Shown: positions 63,460 to 64,000 of the stretch, piece after piece
Layout of the letters: the number at the start of each line of letters is the position of its first letter
Numbering within the stretch: the first letter of the stretch is position 1
Source: Streptomyces aquilus
GTDB taxonomy: Bacteria > Actinomycetota > Actinomycetes > Streptomycetales > Streptomycetaceae
Reading direction: 5' to 3'
Length of the DNA: 64,000 nucleotides
NCBI RefSeq assembly: GCF_003955715.1
Contig: NZ_CP034463.1
Coordinates: 1,240,001 to 1,304,000 of the forward strand
Notes under the pieces: generated by a model
Databases searched by the model: none
Seen by the model: the letters and a program-made list of their open reading frames with translations, nothing else
Told to the model about the DNA's origin: nothing
Translations under genes and position numbers: made by a program

Positions 63460-64000
63460 TCACGGTGTGTACAGGTACGGCGTCGTCGTGGTCAGTGGTT
63501 CGAAGCCGAGGCGTTCCAGGATGGGGCGGCTGGTGCTCATGGCGTCGACCTGGAGGTAGCGGTAACCGCGTTCGGCGGCCTCGCGGGCCCGCAGGGCCAC
63601 CAGGGCGCGGTAGATGCCGCGACCACGCCAGGCCTCGACGGTTCCGCCGCCCCAGAGGCCGGCGAACCGGGTGCCGGGGACCAGCTCCATCCGGGCCGCG
63701 CTGACCGGGGTGTCCCCGTCCAGGGCGAGGACGGCGACCACGGTGTCGGGCTCGGCGGTGAGCTGGGCCAGCAGCTGGTGGCGCAGCCGGGTGCTGTCGG
63801 TGCCGAAGGCCGCCTCGTGCACGTCGGCCACGAGGTCGACACCGGCCTGGTCGGTGACGGGCAGGACGCGGATGCCCTCGGGCGGCTCGGCGTCCAGGGT
63901 GAGGTCGTTGACCTCACCGATCATCAGGGTCTCCTCGGGCTGCGGAGTGAACCCCGCCGACCGGAGCCGCTGTCCGAGGTCCACGGGCAGGTCGTGGCCG
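63460..64000 (-). CDS. GNAT acetyltransferase (5' end outside window)
   Basis: About 180 residues visible; the frame stays open to the window end, with GHDLPVDLGQRLRSAGFTP as the first visible residues. Acetyl-CoA motif WRGRGIYRALVALRAREAAERGY and the C terminus LERLGFEPLTTTTPYLYTP are typical. The start lies beyond 64000. Family sure; substrate not. Confidence 0.85.
   Translation of the reverse strand, partial: GHDLPVDLGQRLRSAGFTPQPEETLMIGEVNDLTLDAEPPEGIRVLPVTDQAGVDLVADVHEAAFGTDSTRLRHQLLAQLTAEPDTVVAVLALDGDTPVSAARMELVPGTRFAGLWGGGTVEAWRGRGIYRALVALRAREAAERGYRYLQVDAMSTSRPILERLGFEPLTTTTPYLYTP

Overview
The window is typical Streptomyces chromosome: very high GC with strong third-position GC in every real gene, GTG and TTG starts, many one-gene regulators, a PopR/ClpP module, two-component and sigma/anti-sigma genes, a streptophobe-type membrane protein and a Ser/Thr kinase next to an FHA-ABC transporter. 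I see no rRNA, tRNA, CRISPR array, transposase, prophage or PKS/NRPS genes. It is accessory-rich, arm-like metabolic and regulatory territory.

Layout. 0-8.4 kb: the 3' part of a GH51 arabinofuranosidase and its LacI regulator, a STAS antagonist, a response regulator plus hybrid kinase, an SGNH lipoprotein, a VOC protein and an epoxide hydrolase. 8.4-10.4 kb: a clpP3-clpP4-like pair with PopR-type operator boxes and a popR-like activator; the second ClpP lacks the catalytic His. 10.5-20.4 kb: a methyltransferase, a SigB/F-type sigma factor convergent with an RsbW-like protein, a secreted Pro/Thr-rich membrane-anchored protein, a streptophobe protein, then a perfect 217-bp tandem duplication, then a translationally coupled set: FHA-FHA-ABC transporter, a small protein and a Ser/Thr kinase. 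20.7-32.3 kb: mixed metabolism (aldo/keto reductases, carotenoid oxygenase, adenosine deaminase, sphingomyelinase, phosphoketolase).

32.7-40.8 kb: aldehyde dehydrogenase and MarR, a signal-less UrtA/AmiC-like binding protein and the urtABCDE urea transporter. 40.9-43.9 kb: an ECF42-type sigma with its DGPF (YCII) partner, an acyl-CoA dehydrogenase-like protein and RidA. 44.0-51.5 kb: an organosulfur cluster (sfnG, DszC-like, FMN reductase, sfnB-like, ssuD, hydrolase) with a divergent LysR gene and, in the gap, an unlisted 25-codon leader peptide ending in Cys-Cys that looks like a cysteine-sensing attenuator.

51.5-56.6 kb: a putative light-response group (SDR/DUF2867 protein, photolyase, B12-binding MerR of LitR type, divergent ECF sigma). 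56.7-64 kb: an SPW-repeat membrane protein, an ArsR-SRPBCC fusion with a palindromic operator inside its own promoter spacer, a phosphotransferase, a small P-loop protein, a secreted Gly-linker protein, a GlsB-like membrane protein, two acetyltransferases and an epimerase.

The most unusual items are the cysteine leader peptide, the 217-bp repeat made of two convergent gene tails, the His-less ClpP beside its PopR boxes, the cytosolic urea-binding paralogue next to urtA, and the ArsR-SRPBCC operator architecture.
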